Origin: Zoogloea sp041908905 | GTDB lineage: Bacteria > Pseudomonadota > Gammaproteobacteria > Burkholderiales > Rhodocyclaceae | NCBI RefSeq assembly: GCF_041908905.1 | Contig: NZ_JAYREK010000002.1 | Span: 62,001 to 126,000, forward strand | Direction: 5' to 3' | Length of the DNA stretch: 64,000 bases | In this document: positions 7,981 to 17,079 of the stretch, piece by piece | How the letters are laid out: each line of letters opens with the position of its first letter | How positions within the stretch are numbered: position 1 is the first letter of the stretch | The notes under the pieces: model-generated | Seen by the model: only the letters and a program-made list of their open reading frames with translations | The model's database searches: none | What the model was told of the DNA's origin: nothing | Position numbers and translations under genes: made by a program

Positions 7981-8206
7981 GGCCGGGCGCAGCTTGCCGG
8001 CGTCTGGCGCGCCGGCCCTCGAAACTCTCATGGCCTTCCTGCAAAGCAGGTGAGATTATTCGCGGGACAGCGCAAGCTGGGCCACCCACGACCTCTTCAA
8101 GACGGATCTGCTGCCTTGGCCCGCCTGCGCCCGGCCTTATCCCACGACAAGCACAGCCGCGGCCGGCGGGTGTATAAAAGCGCTCCCGCTTCAATCTCCC
8201 CGGGAC

Positions 8207-9295
8207 ATGAACCAGAAAGTCATTCCCCTCGCCGACGAGCGTCAGCTGCGCCAGTTGCCGGCGATCCCCACCGCGTTGACGGCCCCCACCGGCCGGCTGG
8301 TGGACCGCCGCGGCCGCGCGGTGAAGGATCTGCGCATCTCGGTCACCGACCGCTGCAACTTCCGCTGCGTGTATTGCATGCCCAAGGCGGTGTTCGACGC
8401 CGATTACCGCTTTCTGCCGCGCCAGTCGCTGCTGAGCTTCGAGGAGATCACCCGCCTCGCCCGGCTGTTCGCCGCCCACGGGGTGAGCAAGATCCGCCTC
8501 ACCGGTGGCGAGCCGCTGCTGCGGCGCGACCTCGAGAAGCTGGTTGCCGAGCTCGCCGCGATCCCCGGCCTGGAGCTGACCCTCACCACCAACGGCGTGC
8601 TGCTGCCCAGGAAGGCCGCCGCCCTCAAGGCCGCCGGCCTGGCGCGGGTGACGGTGAGCCTGGATTCCCTCGACGACGCCACCTTCCGGGCCATGAACGA
8701 CATGGACGTGCCGGTCTCGGACGTGCTGGCCGGCATCGCCGCCGCCGAGGCCGCCGGCCTCGCGCCGCTCAAGATCAACATGGTGGTCAAGCGCGGCCTC
8801 AACGACCACGAGATCGTGGCCATGGCCCGCCACTTCCGCGGCAGCGGTCACATCCTGCGCTTCATCGAGTTCATGGACGTGGGCAGCTCGAACGGCTGGC
8901 GGATGGACGACGTGGTGCCCTCAGCCGAGGTGATCCGGCGCATCAGCGCCGTGTTCCCCCTCGAACCCATCGACCCCAACTATCCCGGCGAGGTCGCCGA
9001 GCGCTGGCGCTACACGGACGGCGGCGGCGAGATCGGCGTGATCTCGTCGGTCACCCAGGCCTTCTGTTCCAGCTGCACCCGGGCCCGCCTGTCCACCGAG
9101 GGCAGCCTGTACACCTGCCTGTTCGCCCAGCAGGGCCACGACCTGCGCAGCCTGCTGCGCCAGGGCTGCAGCGACGCCGAGCTGTCGGCGGTGATCGGCG
9201 AGCTGTGGCGGCAGCGGGACGACCGCTACTCCGAGATCCGCACCGCCGAGACGGCCGCGCTGCGCAAGATAGAGATGTCCTACATTGGCGGATGA
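8207..9295 (+). CDS. moaA: GTP 3',8-cyclase (molybdenum cofactor biosynthesis protein A)
   Basis: A 362-residue radical-SAM enzyme that makes 3',8-cyclo-GTP, the first step of molybdopterin synthesis. The SAM-cluster cysteines are C50, C54 and C57 in CNFRCVYC; KIRLTGGEPLLRRDL is the SAM-binding GGE motif; the C-terminal cluster that holds GTP uses CSSCTRARLSTEGSLYTC; and the chain ends in the double glycine SYIGG that is essential in MoaA. The N-terminus carries about 25 residues more than typical MoaA. It starts a moaA-mobA-moeA operon. No Moco riboswitch is recognised in the 226 bases upstream, although TGTATAAA at about 8171 could be an extended -10. Confidence 0.96.
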   Translation: MNQKVIPLADERQLRQLPAIPTALTAPTGRLVDRRGRAVKDLRISVTDRCNFRCVYCMPKAVFDADYRFLPRQSLLSFEEITRLARLFAAHGVSKIRLTGGEPLLRRDLEKLVAELAAIPGLELTLTTNGVLLPRKAAALKAAGLARVTVSLDSLDDATFRAMNDMDVPVSDVLAGIAAAEAAGLAPLKINMVVKRGLNDHEIVAMARHFRGSGHILRFIEFMDVGSSNGWRMDDVVPSAEVIRRISAVFPLEPIDPNYPGEVAERWRYTDGGGEIGVISSVTQAFCSSCTRARLSTEGSLYTCLFAQQGHDLRSLLRQGCSDAELSAVIGELWRQRDDRYSEIRTAETAALRKIEMSYIGG

Positions 9296-9302
9296 AGACG
9301 CG

Positions 9303-9908
9303 ATGATCCCTCCCACGCCAGAACGCATCACCGGCCTCGTGCTGGCCGGCGGCCTGGGGCGCCGGATGGGCGGCGTCGACAAGGGCCTCAGCCTGCTGGA
9401 CGGCGAGACCATGGTCGAGCACATCCTGCGCCGCCTGACGCCCCAGGTCGGCCGGCTCATCATCAACGCCAACCAGAACCACGACACTTACGCCGGCTTC
9501 GGCCACCCGGTGGTGGGCGACCGCATCGAAGGCCACGCCGGGCCGCTGGCCGGCCTCGAAGCCGGGCTGGCCGCCTGCACCACACCCTACCTGCTGGCGG
9601 TGCCCTGCGATTCGCCCTTCCTGCCCGCCGATCTGGCAAGCCGCCTCGCCGCCACCCTGGCCGCCCACAAGGCCAGCGTGGCGGTGGCCCGCACCGGCGA
9701 GCAACTGCACCCGGTGGTCAGCCTGCTGCGCAGCGACGAGCTGCCCGACCTGCAGGCCTTCATCCACGCCGGCGGGCGGCGCATGGAGGCCTGGCTGAAG
9801 CGCCTCTGCTGGGTGCCCTGCCCCTTCGACGACTGCCCCGAAGCCTTCGCCAACATCAACACGCCGGACGAGCTCCGCGCGCACCAAGCTGGAGACGCCG
9901 CCCGGTGA
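9303..9908 (+). CDS. mobA: Molybdenum cofactor guanylyltransferase
   Basis: A 201-residue nucleotidyltransferase that attaches GMP to molybdopterin to form bis-MGD for DMSO reductase-family enzymes such as nitrate reductase and formate dehydrogenase. The GTP-binding loop LAGGLGRRMGGVDKGL, PLAGLEAGL and VPCDSPFLP (metal-binding Asp) are in order. ATG 9303 is chosen; a TTG at 9285 overlapping moaA would add six residues. The stop overlaps the moeA GTG start by four bases. Confidence 0.93.
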   Translation: MIPPTPERITGLVLAGGLGRRMGGVDKGLSLLDGETMVEHILRRLTPQVGRLIINANQNHDTYAGFGHPVVGDRIEGHAGPLAGLEAGLAACTTPYLLAVPCDSPFLPADLASRLAATLAAHKASVAVARTGEQLHPVVSLLRSDELPDLQAFIHAGGRRMEAWLKRLCWVPCPFDDCPEAFANINTPDELRAHQAGDAAR

Positions 9909-11179
9909 CATCCCTCGCCCAACAGTTCCAGGCCCACGCCGATTACCAACCCGACGCCCTGGCGGTGGACGCCGGCCGGCGCCTCATCGTCGAGGCGCTC
10001 AGCCCCATCCTGGGCACCGAACACATCCCGCTGCGCGACGCCCTCGGCCGGGTGCTGGCCGACAGCGTGATCAGCCCCATCGACGTGCCGCCCCACGACA
10101 ACTCGGCGATGGACGGCTACGGGCTGCGCGGCGCCGACCTCGCCGCCGACGGGCCGACGCGCCTCGAGCTCGTCGGCACCGCCCTCGCCGGCCAGCCGTG
10201 CGCGGCCCGGGTCGGCCCCGGCCAGGCGGTGCGGATCATGACCGGCGCCCGCCTGCCCGCCGGCGTCGACACCGTGGTGATGCAGGAGGCCGCCCAGGCC
10301 GACGCAGGGAGCGTCACCCTCGCACCGGGCCAGCGGGCGGGCCACAACGTCCGCCGGGCCGGCGAAGACCTCAAGGCCGGCCAGGTGGCCCTGGCAGCGG
10401 GGCGCCTGATCCGCCCGGCCGAGCTGGGCCTGATCGCCTCGCTGGGCATCGGCGAGGTCGCCGTGCGGCGGCGCCTGCGGGTGGCCTTCTTCTCCACCGG
10501 CGACGAGGTCGCCACGCCCGGCGGCGGCGCCTGCGACGGCCAGATCTACGACAGCAACCGCTACACCCTGTGCGGCATGCTCACCCGGCTGGGCTGCGAC
10601 GCGATCGACATCGGCGTGGTACGCGACGACCCGGACGCCCTCGAGACCACCCTGCGCGAGGCCGCCTCGGTGGCCGACGTGGTGATCACCAGCGGCGGCG
10701 TGTCGGTGGGCGACGCCGACTTCACCCGCGCCATGATGGCCCGCCTGGGCGAGGTGCTGTTCTGGAAGATCGCCATGAAGCCCGGCCGCCCGCTGGCCTT
10801 CGGGCGCCTCGGGCGGGACGACCGCGCGGCCTGGATGTTCGGGCTGCCGGGCAACCCGGTGGCGGCGATGGTGAGCTTCTACCAGTTCGTGCAGCCGGCG
10901 CTGCTGAAACTCGCCGGCGTCGATCCGCTGCCCGCCACGCCGCTGCTGCAGGTTCCCTGCGCGACGGCGCTGCGCAAGCCCGCCGGGCGCACCGAGTTTC
11001 TCCGCGGCGTGCTGTACCCGGAGGGCGGCCAGTGGCGGGTGCGCACCACCGGGGCCCAGGGCTCGGGCATCCTCAGCTCGATGGCCGATGCCAACTGCTT
11101 CATCGTGCTCGGCCCCCAGCAGACCGCCGTCGCGGCGGGGGAGCCGGTGAGCGTCCAGGTGCTGGACGGCCTGGTCTAA
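9905..11179 (+). CDS. moeA: Molybdopterin molybdotransferase
   Basis: A 424-residue MoeA that inserts molybdate into adenylylated molybdopterin. The start is GTG 9905, overlapping the mobA stop. Characteristic segments: PPHDNSAMDGYGLRG, VRIMTGARLPAGVDTVVMQE, RRAGEDLKAGQ, FFSTGDEV, GQIYDSNRY, TSGGVSVGDADF and FGLPGNPVAAMVSF. The DSNRY and SGGVSVG motifs mark the active MPT-binding domain. It is the last gene of the Moco operon; a short AT-rich stretch follows. Confidence 0.96.
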   Translation: MTSLAQQFQAHADYQPDALAVDAGRRLIVEALSPILGTEHIPLRDALGRVLADSVISPIDVPPHDNSAMDGYGLRGADLAADGPTRLELVGTALAGQPCAARVGPGQAVRIMTGARLPAGVDTVVMQEAAQADAGSVTLAPGQRAGHNVRRAGEDLKAGQVALAAGRLIRPAELGLIASLGIGEVAVRRRLRVAFFSTGDEVATPGGGACDGQIYDSNRYTLCGMLTRLGCDAIDIGVVRDDPDALETTLREAASVADVVITSGGVSVGDADFTRAMMARLGEVLFWKIAMKPGRPLAFGRLGRDDRAAWMFGLPGNPVAAMVSFYQFVQPALLKLAGVDPLPATPLLQVPCATALRKPAGRTEFLRGVLYPEGGQWRVRTTGAQGSGILSSMADANCFIVLGPQQTAVAAGEPVSVQVLDGLV

Positions 11180-11290
11180 GTTCCCCTGCGACACCAAAAT
11201 TAACAGTCGATCGGATCAACAGGCATTTTATGGTGCAGAATTTCGACCTTTGACGGCCACGGCGCCCCGATCAACCACCCTGAGCAGACC

Positions 11291-12214
11291 ATGGACAACA
11301 CGGTTCCGGAAGGCACTCGCCGGATCATCGACGGGCGCGAGCGCGTCTTCTATTCAGACTACTGGGTCAAGACCTACGCCGTCCCCGAAGACACCCTGCA
11401 AGCCAAGCGCAAGCTCATCGGCGCGCTGACGCGGCGCCTGTTCAACCACGTCGAACACGGCCTCAACATCCCCGGCAGCCGCCTCAATGAAGCCCGCCAG
11501 AGCTACGAGACCGAGGCCGATCCCGAGCGCCGCCGCGTCAAGGGGGCGATGCTCGCCGGCGCGCTGTTCAACCGGGCCGCCGACATCTTCACCAAGCTGG
11601 TCGAGCTGCAGAGCGTCGGCATCGAGATCCAGTCCGACAACGCCCTGATGCGCGAATGCGGCCGCTGCCTGCAGGAGGCCCTCGGGCTGGGCCGGCTGGT
11701 GCTGCACCGCTCCGGCGAAGAGGGCATCGACGAGCTGTGGGGCGAGCCCTTCAAGGCCTTCTCGATCCCCCTCGAAGACTTCTACGAGAGCCGCTACGTC
11801 AAGATCGCCCTCACCCTGCGCGACATCGACCGCATCGCCGAAGCGATCATCGCCAACTTCGAGCCGCTGCCCTGCTTCGCCGGCCTCACCCCCCACGTGC
11901 GCGCCTTCGCCGAGGCGGCCAAGAGCAAGACCGAGACCCTCCGCACCGACCACGAGATCTTCGACGTGTGGACCAGCTTCGTCACCGCCGGCGAGCGCCT
12001 GTGCGCCCACCTCAACGACGCCGCGATGCCCGAGGGCCTGGAAGACCAACACCTGGTGGCCGACGGCCGGCACCTCCTGAAGCGCGGCCGCGACCTGATC
12101 AGCGACATCACCCGCGCCCGCACGCCGATGCCCAAGAGCAGCCAGGAGTACATCGAGAAGTGCCAGGCCTACGCGGCCCGCTGCGCCCGCGCCGAGAGTC
12201 GCGCCGGGCAGTGA
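11291..12214 (+). CDS. Uncharacterised protein, 307 aa
   Basis: I do not recognise this family. The product is soluble, predominantly helical and acidic, without signal peptide or membrane segment. It begins MDNTVPEGTRRIIDGRERVF, has a basic patch KRKLIGALTRRLFNHVEHG at about 40, and only three well separated cysteines. No catalytic motif is evident. It sits alone between moeA and ppk2 after a 110-base AT-richer gap, so it probably has its own promoter. Coding statistics match its neighbours. Confidence 0.8.
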   Translation: MDNTVPEGTRRIIDGRERVFYSDYWVKTYAVPEDTLQAKRKLIGALTRRLFNHVEHGLNIPGSRLNEARQSYETEADPERRRVKGAMLAGALFNRAADIFTKLVELQSVGIEIQSDNALMRECGRCLQEALGLGRLVLHRSGEEGIDELWGEPFKAFSIPLEDFYESRYVKIALTLRDIDRIAEAIIANFEPLPCFAGLTPHVRAFAEAAKSKTETLRTDHEIFDVWTSFVTAGERLCAHLNDAAMPEGLEDQHLVADGRHLLKRGRDLISDITRARTPMPKSSQEYIEKCQAYAARCARAESRAGQ

Positions 12215-12395
12215 GCCTCCGCCCTGCGCCCGACCACGGCGTGGGGCACCCGATCTTTCCACACCGGGCGTGAATGCCTTTTGCGTTTTGTCATGGTCGG
12301 CGCCAGCCGATTCTCGGAAAATTGATATCTTGTGCATGCGCCGGCAACAATCGCCGCGCACGCAGAGCCGATTTCAATAACAGGAGAGGAACGCC

Positions 12396-13577
12396 ATGAG
12401 CACCAAGGACGCAACCCCAGCCGCCCCCGACGAATCCACCAGCAAGGCCGGCGCCAAGCGCCCTGCGCGGGCCAAGGCGCCGCGCCGCGCCGCCGCTGGT
12501 GATGTCGCCCCCAAGGCCACCGCCGCCGCAATCGAGGCCTTCGCCGTCGATGAGGCCGTCGAAGCCGCCCGCGACTCCAAGCTCACGGCGATCAGCGACA
12601 TCGTCGCCACCCTCGCCCGCCACGACACCCACAGCGTCGCCGAGAGCCTGCAGGCCATCATGGCCGGCGCCTCCCCCGACGACGCCGCGCTGCTGCGCAA
12701 GGCCCTGTTCGCCGAAGAGGCCCCGATCTACCGCAAGCTCCCCTCCAACCCGGACGACGAGCTCGCCGAGGGCTGGCGCGAAGGCGCCTACCCCTACAAG
12801 AACCTGATGTCCCGCAAGGCCTACGAGAAGCAGAAATACCGCCTGCAGGTGGAGCTCCTCAAGCTCCAGGCCTGGGTCAAGGAGACCGGCCAGCGGGTGG
12901 TGATCCTCTTCGAGGGCCGCGACGCGGCCGGCAAGGGCGGCACGATCAAGCGCTTCATGGAACACCTCAATCCCCGCGGCGCCCACGTGGTGGCCCTCGA
13001 GAAGCCCACCGACACCGAGCGCGGCCAGTGGTATTTCCAGCGCTACGTGCAGCACCTGCCCACCGCCGGCGAGATCGCCCTGTTCGACCGCTCCTGGTAC
13101 AACCGCGCCGGCGTCGAGCGCGTGATGGGCTTCTGCTCCCCGGACGAATACCTCGAGTTCATGCGCCAGACGCCCGAATTCGAGCGCCATCTGGTGCGCA
13201 GCGGCGTGCACCTCATCAAGTTCTGGTTCTCGGTGAGCCGCGAGGAGCAGCGCCGCCGCTTCAAGGAGCGTGAAGCCCACCCGCTCAAGCAGTGGAAGCT
13301 CAGCCCCATCGACCTCGCCTCCCTCGACAAGTGGGACGACTACACCAAGGCCAAGGAGGCGATGTTCTTCCACACCGACACCGCCGATGCCCCGTGGACG
13401 GTGATCAAGTCGGACTGCAAGAAGCGCGCGCGCCTCAACGCCATGCGTTACATCCTGCACAAGCTGCCCTACACCAACAAGGACCTCGAGCAGATCGGCA
13501 CCCTCGACCCGCTGCTGGTGGGCCGCGCCCACGTGGTCTACGAGCGGGGCGAGCACGCGGGCGGCCCGCTGCTCTGA
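12396..13577 (+). CDS. ppk2: Polyphosphate kinase 2 family protein
   Basis: A 393-residue PPK2, which phosphorylates GDP or ADP from polyphosphate. The core starts near residue 135: YKNLMSRKAYEKQKYRLQ, Walker A-like FEGRDAAGKGGTIKRF, lid-preceding PRGAHVVALEKPT, QWYFQRYV, and Walker B-like FDRSWYNRAGVERVMGF, then IKFWFSVSREEQ. This order is typical of single-domain class I PPK2 (about 300 residues). The first 60 residues are an extra Ala/Lys/Pro-rich, probably disordered segment. AGGAGAGG precedes the ATG. Three hairpins follow the stop. Confidence 0.95.
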   Translation: MSTKDATPAAPDESTSKAGAKRPARAKAPRRAAAGDVAPKATAAAIEAFAVDEAVEAARDSKLTAISDIVATLARHDTHSVAESLQAIMAGASPDDAALLRKALFAEEAPIYRKLPSNPDDELAEGWREGAYPYKNLMSRKAYEKQKYRLQVELLKLQAWVKETGQRVVILFEGRDAAGKGGTIKRFMEHLNPRGAHVVALEKPTDTERGQWYFQRYVQHLPTAGEIALFDRSWYNRAGVERVMGFCSPDEYLEFMRQTPEFERHLVRSGVHLIKFWFSVSREEQRRRFKEREAHPLKQWKLSPIDLASLDKWDDYTKAKEAMFFHTDTADAPWTVIKSDCKKRARLNAMRYILHKLPYTNKDLEQIGTLDPLLVGRAHVVYERGEHAGGPLL

Positions 13578-13579
13578 GC

Positions 13580-13687
13580 CCGCCGGGGCCGCCCCCGGCG
13601 GCCCGGTTTGCAGCGGCCTTGCCCCAGACACCCCGACCGGAGGCTCCGGTCGGCGCTACCCGCTACGCCCGCCGGGCGTAAGCGGGT
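13580..13687. repeat. Three consecutive hairpins between ppk2 and pabBC
   Basis: Arms CCGCCGGGG/CCCCGGCGG (13580-13601), CCGACCGGA/TCCGGTCGG (13633-13653) and ACCCGCTACGCCCG with a near-complement ending at 13687 (one bulge) fill almost the whole gap. The first could act as the ppk2 terminator although no U-tract follows; the third, with GCTACGCC/GGCGTA, looks REP-like. Confidence 0.65.
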
Positions 13688-13699
13688 AAACTGCGCCGC

Positions 13700-15520
13700 G
13701 TGCCAGCCAAACCGCTCCCCCCTGCCCTCCCCAGATTTGCCCTCTTCGACAGCCAGGACGCCAGCGGCGCGCCCGGGCGCAGCGGCGCCTGGCTGCTGAC
13801 CCGGCCCCGCGAGGCGGTGTCGTGCACCGACCCCTCGGCCTGGGAAGCCTGCCTGCAGCGGCTCGAAGACGCGGCCCGGGGCGGCGCCTGGGTCGCCCTG
13901 GCCGCCAGCTACGAACTCGGCTACGCCATCGAGCCGCGCCTGCACCCGCTGCTGCCGCCGGGCCACGGCGCCCTCGTCACCGGCTGGGTCTTCGAGCACG
14001 GCGAATGGCTGGACGAAGCAGCCTGCGAAGCCTGGCTCGCCAGCCAGGCGGGGGATGATCCGGGCGGCACCAGCCGCATGCAGCCCGCCCTCCGCGAGGC
14101 GGACTACCTGCAGCAGGTGGCGCGCATCCGCCACTACATCGCCGCCGGCGACTGCTACCAGGTGAACCTCACCTTCCCCCTCGACGGCGAGGCCTTCGGC
14201 AACCCGGCCCGGCTCTACCAGGCCCTGCGCGCCGCCCAGCCGGTGGGCTACGGCGCCTTCATCGCCCATGCCGGCGGCGCTATCCTGTCCCGATCCCCCG
14301 AACTCTTCCTGGAGCGCGAGGGCACCCGCCTGGCCAGCCGGCCAATGAAGGGCACCGCCCCGCGCCACACCGACCCGGCCGCCCTCGCCGCCTCCGAGAA
14401 GGACCGGGCCGAGAACGTGATGATCGTCGACCTCATCCGCAACGACATGGGCCGCCTCGCCCCACCCGGCGGCGTGCGCGTCGAGGACCTGTGCCGCATC
14501 GAGGCCTACCCCACGGTCTGGCAGATGACCTCCCGGGTCGTCGCCGAGCCGGTGGACGCCAGCCTGGCGGAGATCTTCCGCGCCCTCTTCCCCTGCGGCT
14601 CGATCACCGGCGCGCCCAAGATCCGGGCGATGGAGATCATCCGCGAACTCGAAGCGCGGCCTCGCGGCATCTACTGCGGCGCCCTCGGCTGGCTGCGCCC
14701 GGGGGGCGACTTCCGCTTCAGCGTGCCGATCCGCAGCCTGTTCATCGACCCGACGGGCAAGGCCCGGCTCGACGTGGGCAGCGGCATCGTGATCGACTCC
14801 CGGGCCGAGTCCGAGTGGGCCGAGTGCCACCTCAAGTCGCGCTTCCTGACCAACCTGCCCAAGGGCCTGCGGCTGATCGAGACCCTGCGCTTCGAACCGG
14901 GCGTGGGCTACCCCTTCCTGGCCGAGCACCTGGAGCGCCTGTCGGCCTCCGCCGCCGCCTTCGGTTTTCCGTTCGACCCGGCGGCCTTCCGTGCCGGGCT
15001 GGCGCAGATCGATGCCAGCGAGCCCCGTCGCATCCGCGTCACCCTCGGCCAGACGGGCGACCTGGGCTTCGAGGACGCCAGCCTCGCCGCCGGTGCGCCG
15101 GGAGACGCGCCGACCGTGGTGATCTCGCCGACCCGCGTCCACAGCCACGACCTGCTGCTGCGCCACAAGACCACCGCCCGGGCCCTCTACGACGCGGAGC
15201 TTGCCCGGGTGATGGCCGCCGGCCATTTCGACGCGCTGTTCGTGAACGAACGGGACGAACTCACCGAAGGCGCCCGCACGAACCTCTTCATCGAACGGAA
15301 CGGCCTGCTGCTGACCCCGCCGGTCTCGGCCGGGCTGCTCGACGGCGTGCTGCGCCGGCGCCTGCTGCGGGAAGGCAAGGCGCGGGAAGCCGCCCTACGC
15401 CTCGAAGACCTGATGCAGGCCGACGCCGTCTTCGTCGGCAACGGCCTGCGTGGGCTCGTGCGCGTCGAGCTGATCGACGCGACGGCCCCCGCCGCCCGAG
15501 GGCCCACGCCCCCGGGCTGA
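13700..15520 (+). CDS. pabB-pabC: Fused aminodeoxychorismate synthase component I / 4-amino-4-deoxychorismate lyase
   Basis: A 606-residue fusion for p-aminobenzoate, the folate precursor. The PabB part (about 1-390) has the chorismate-binding core: IAAGDCYQVNLTFPL, SRSPELFL, SRPMKGTAPRH, DRAENVMIVDLIRNDMGR, FPCGSITGAPKIRAMEII and RGIYCGALGW. The PIKGT-type motif with its Lys is PMKGT here. The PabC part (about 395-590) is a PLP fold-type IV lyase with the catalytic Lys in LLLRHKTTARALYD and NERDELTEGARTNLF. The start is GTG 13700. It is convergent with the ParA operon 12 bases away. Confidence 0.93.
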   Translation: MPAKPLPPALPRFALFDSQDASGAPGRSGAWLLTRPREAVSCTDPSAWEACLQRLEDAARGGAWVALAASYELGYAIEPRLHPLLPPGHGALVTGWVFEHGEWLDEAACEAWLASQAGDDPGGTSRMQPALREADYLQQVARIRHYIAAGDCYQVNLTFPLDGEAFGNPARLYQALRAAQPVGYGAFIAHAGGAILSRSPELFLEREGTRLASRPMKGTAPRHTDPAALAASEKDRAENVMIVDLIRNDMGRLAPPGGVRVEDLCRIEAYPTVWQMTSRVVAEPVDASLAEIFRALFPCGSITGAPKIRAMEIIRELEARPRGIYCGALGWLRPGGDFRFSVPIRSLFIDPTGKARLDVGSGIVIDSRAESEWAECHLKSRFLTNLPKGLRLIETLRFEPGVGYPFLAEHLERLSASAAAFGFPFDPAAFRAGLAQIDASEPRRIRVTLGQTGDLGFEDASLAAGAPGDAPTVVISPTRVHSHDLLLRHKTTARALYDAELARVMAAGHFDALFVNERDELTEGARTNLFIERNGLLLTPPVSAGLLDGVLRRRLLREGKAREAALRLEDLMQADAVFVGNGLRGLVRVELIDATAPAARGPTPPG

Positions 15521-15532
15521 GCACGACACCGC

Positions 15533-16405
15533 TTACTTGGCGCCCTTGCCCTTGGGCACCACCGGCAGCCCTTCCACCAGCGCCTTCGCATCGGCGAGGG
15601 ACGCCTTCAGGAGCAGCTGGACACCGGCGCGCAGCAGCTCCGACTTGGTACAGATGCGGCCGCCCTTGGCCAGGCTCTCGCGCAGGGCCTTGAGCTGGGC
15701 GTGTTCGCTCTTGGGCATCGAGAACGAATCCCGCACCACCTTCTCGCGGGGGAGCTTGACCGGCTTTTCCTTGGCCGGCTTGGCAGCCTTGGCGGCGACC
15801 GCGGCCTTCTCGCCCTTGCCGCTCTTTTCGGCCTTTGCAGCCTTCTCAAGCTTCTCGTCCTTCGCCGGCTTGGCGGGCTTGTCGAGCTTTGCCGCCTTGG
15901 TGGGCTTGGCCGGCTTGACCTCGGCCTTCTTGGCGGCGAGCGGAGGCGTAGGCTCGGCGGCCGGAGCCGCAGGCTTGGCTGCAGTGGGCGTGGCTGCGGC
16001 CGGCTTGTCGACCGCGGGCGCCGCCTTGGGCTTGGCCGGAGCCGCCTTGGCGCGGGGCGCCGCCGGCTTCTTGGGGGCGGCGGGCTTCTTCGGCGCCGCC
16101 GTGGGCTTGGCGCTCACCGGGGCGGCGGCTGCCACCTCGGGCTGGGGCGCGGCGACGGGCGCGGGAGTGGCGACCACGGCCGGGGCGGCTTCCACCGGGG
16201 CGGGGGCCGCCGTTGCGGCGACAAGCGGCTCCACCGGAGCGGCCGGCGTTGCGGGCGCGGGCGCCTGGGCCACCGGCGCAGCAGCCGGCGTTACCGGCTG
16301 AGCCGCGGCGGGGGCGGCAGGCTGCGGATCGGGCAGGCGCGCCTCGAGGGCCTTGCTCTCCTGTTCGAGGGTGGAACGCAGGGCCTCCTGGGTTTTCGTG
16401 TTCAT
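15533..16405 (-). CDS. Ala/Pro/Lys-rich disordered protein with a C-terminal DNA-binding-like domain, ParA partner
   Basis: A 290-residue protein. After a short N-terminal helix (MNTKTQEALRSTLEQESKAL), residues 25-215 are low-complexity: first Ala/Pro/Val-rich, then histone-H1-like AAPKKPAAPRAKAAP and KPAKPAKDEKLEKAAKAEK blocks. Residues 220-285 are well-composed and look like a ribbon-helix-helix or similar fold: VVRDSFSMPKSEHAQLKALR then CTKSELLRAGVQLLLKASL. Its start overlaps the parA stop by four bases, so the two are coupled. By analogy with ParA/ParB and McdA/McdB pairs it should be the cargo or DNA adaptor. No function is established. Confidence 0.8.
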   Translation of the reverse strand: MNTKTQEALRSTLEQESKALEARLPDPQPAAPAAAQPVTPAAAPVAQAPAPATPAAPVEPLVAATAAPAPVEAAPAVVATPAPVAAPQPEVAAAAPVSAKPTAAPKKPAAPKKPAAPRAKAAPAKPKAAPAVDKPAAATPTAAKPAAPAAEPTPPLAAKKAEVKPAKPTKAAKLDKPAKPAKDEKLEKAAKAEKSGKGEKAAVAAKAAKPAKEKPVKLPREKVVRDSFSMPKSEHAQLKALRESLAKGGRICTKSELLRAGVQLLLKASLADAKALVEGLPVVPKGKGAK

Positions 16406-17079
16406 CTCTTTTCTCCTGTCAGTTTCAATACTTCCGTAACGAGCTTGTCCACCTCACGCATGGCTTCGGCGGCGGCGCGGCCCAGTTGATAGACCGAGGC
16501 GCCGATGACCGCGCTCTGCGCAAAGGCGTTGCGCTGGGACAAACCGGCGCCGAGCACCGGCAACGAGAAATCACGCATCACCGCCAGCACGTCCCAGGCC
16601 AGGTTGGTACGCACCACCCGGTTGGGCACCAGGGCCGCCCGGAGCGGCCGGGCCGAGGCCTGACGGGCCGCCTGGACCTGCAGGATCAGCCGCTCGACGC
16701 CCTTGGTGGACCACAGGTCGGCGGGGCTGGGCACCACCGGCACCAGGGCCAGGTCGGCCTCGTCGAGGGCGGCCAGGGTGGCGGCGTGCTCGATGGACGG
16801 CGGGCAATCGAGCAGCACGTGGTCGACGCCCTTGCGGATGGCCCTGAGCTGCTCGCGCAGCGTGGCGGGCTCCCCGTCGAGGGGCGTGACACGGGCGGGG
16901 AAAGGCGTGGCCGGGTCGCCCGAATGGGCCCAGCGCAGGGCAGTCTCCTGCGGGTCGAGATCGACGATGGCCACCCGGCGGCCGACGCGGGCCAGCCCCG
17001 CCGCCAGCTGCATCGTGAGGGTGGATTTGCCTGCGCCGCCCTTCTGGGAGACGACGGTGATCACTGCCGGCCTTGCCAT
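16402..17079 (-). CDS. parA: ParA/MinD-family partitioning ATPase
   Basis: A 225-residue ATPase with the deviant Walker A VVSQKGGAGKSTLTMQLA (signature Lys at 13), Walker A' IVDLDPQETALRW and Walker B VLLDCPPSIEHAA. It lacks the N-terminal HTH of plasmid ParA proteins, which marks a small, orphan-type ParA of the kind that position plasmids, carboxysomes or other cargo. The start is ATG 17079 beside an AT-rich region with repeated GTAATAC/CCGTAT-like half sites (17088-17107) that may be its operator. It is co-transcribed with the disordered adaptor gene, not with a canonical parB, so it is not the main chromosomal Par system. Confidence 0.9.
   Translation of the reverse strand: MARPAVITVVSQKGGAGKSTLTMQLAAGLARVGRRVAIVDLDPQETALRWAHSGDPATPFPARVTPLDGEPATLREQLRAIRKGVDHVLLDCPPSIEHAATLAALDEADLALVPVVPSPADLWSTKGVERLILQVQAARQASARPLRAALVPNRVVRTNLAWDVLAVMRDFSLPVLGAGLSQRNAFAQSAVIGASVYQLGRAAAEAMREVDKLVTEVLKLTGEKR

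Noticed and set aside
8041..8206. Moco riboswitch upstream of moaA
   Set aside because: The gap is too short and lacks the conserved paired elements; only a possible -10 is visible.
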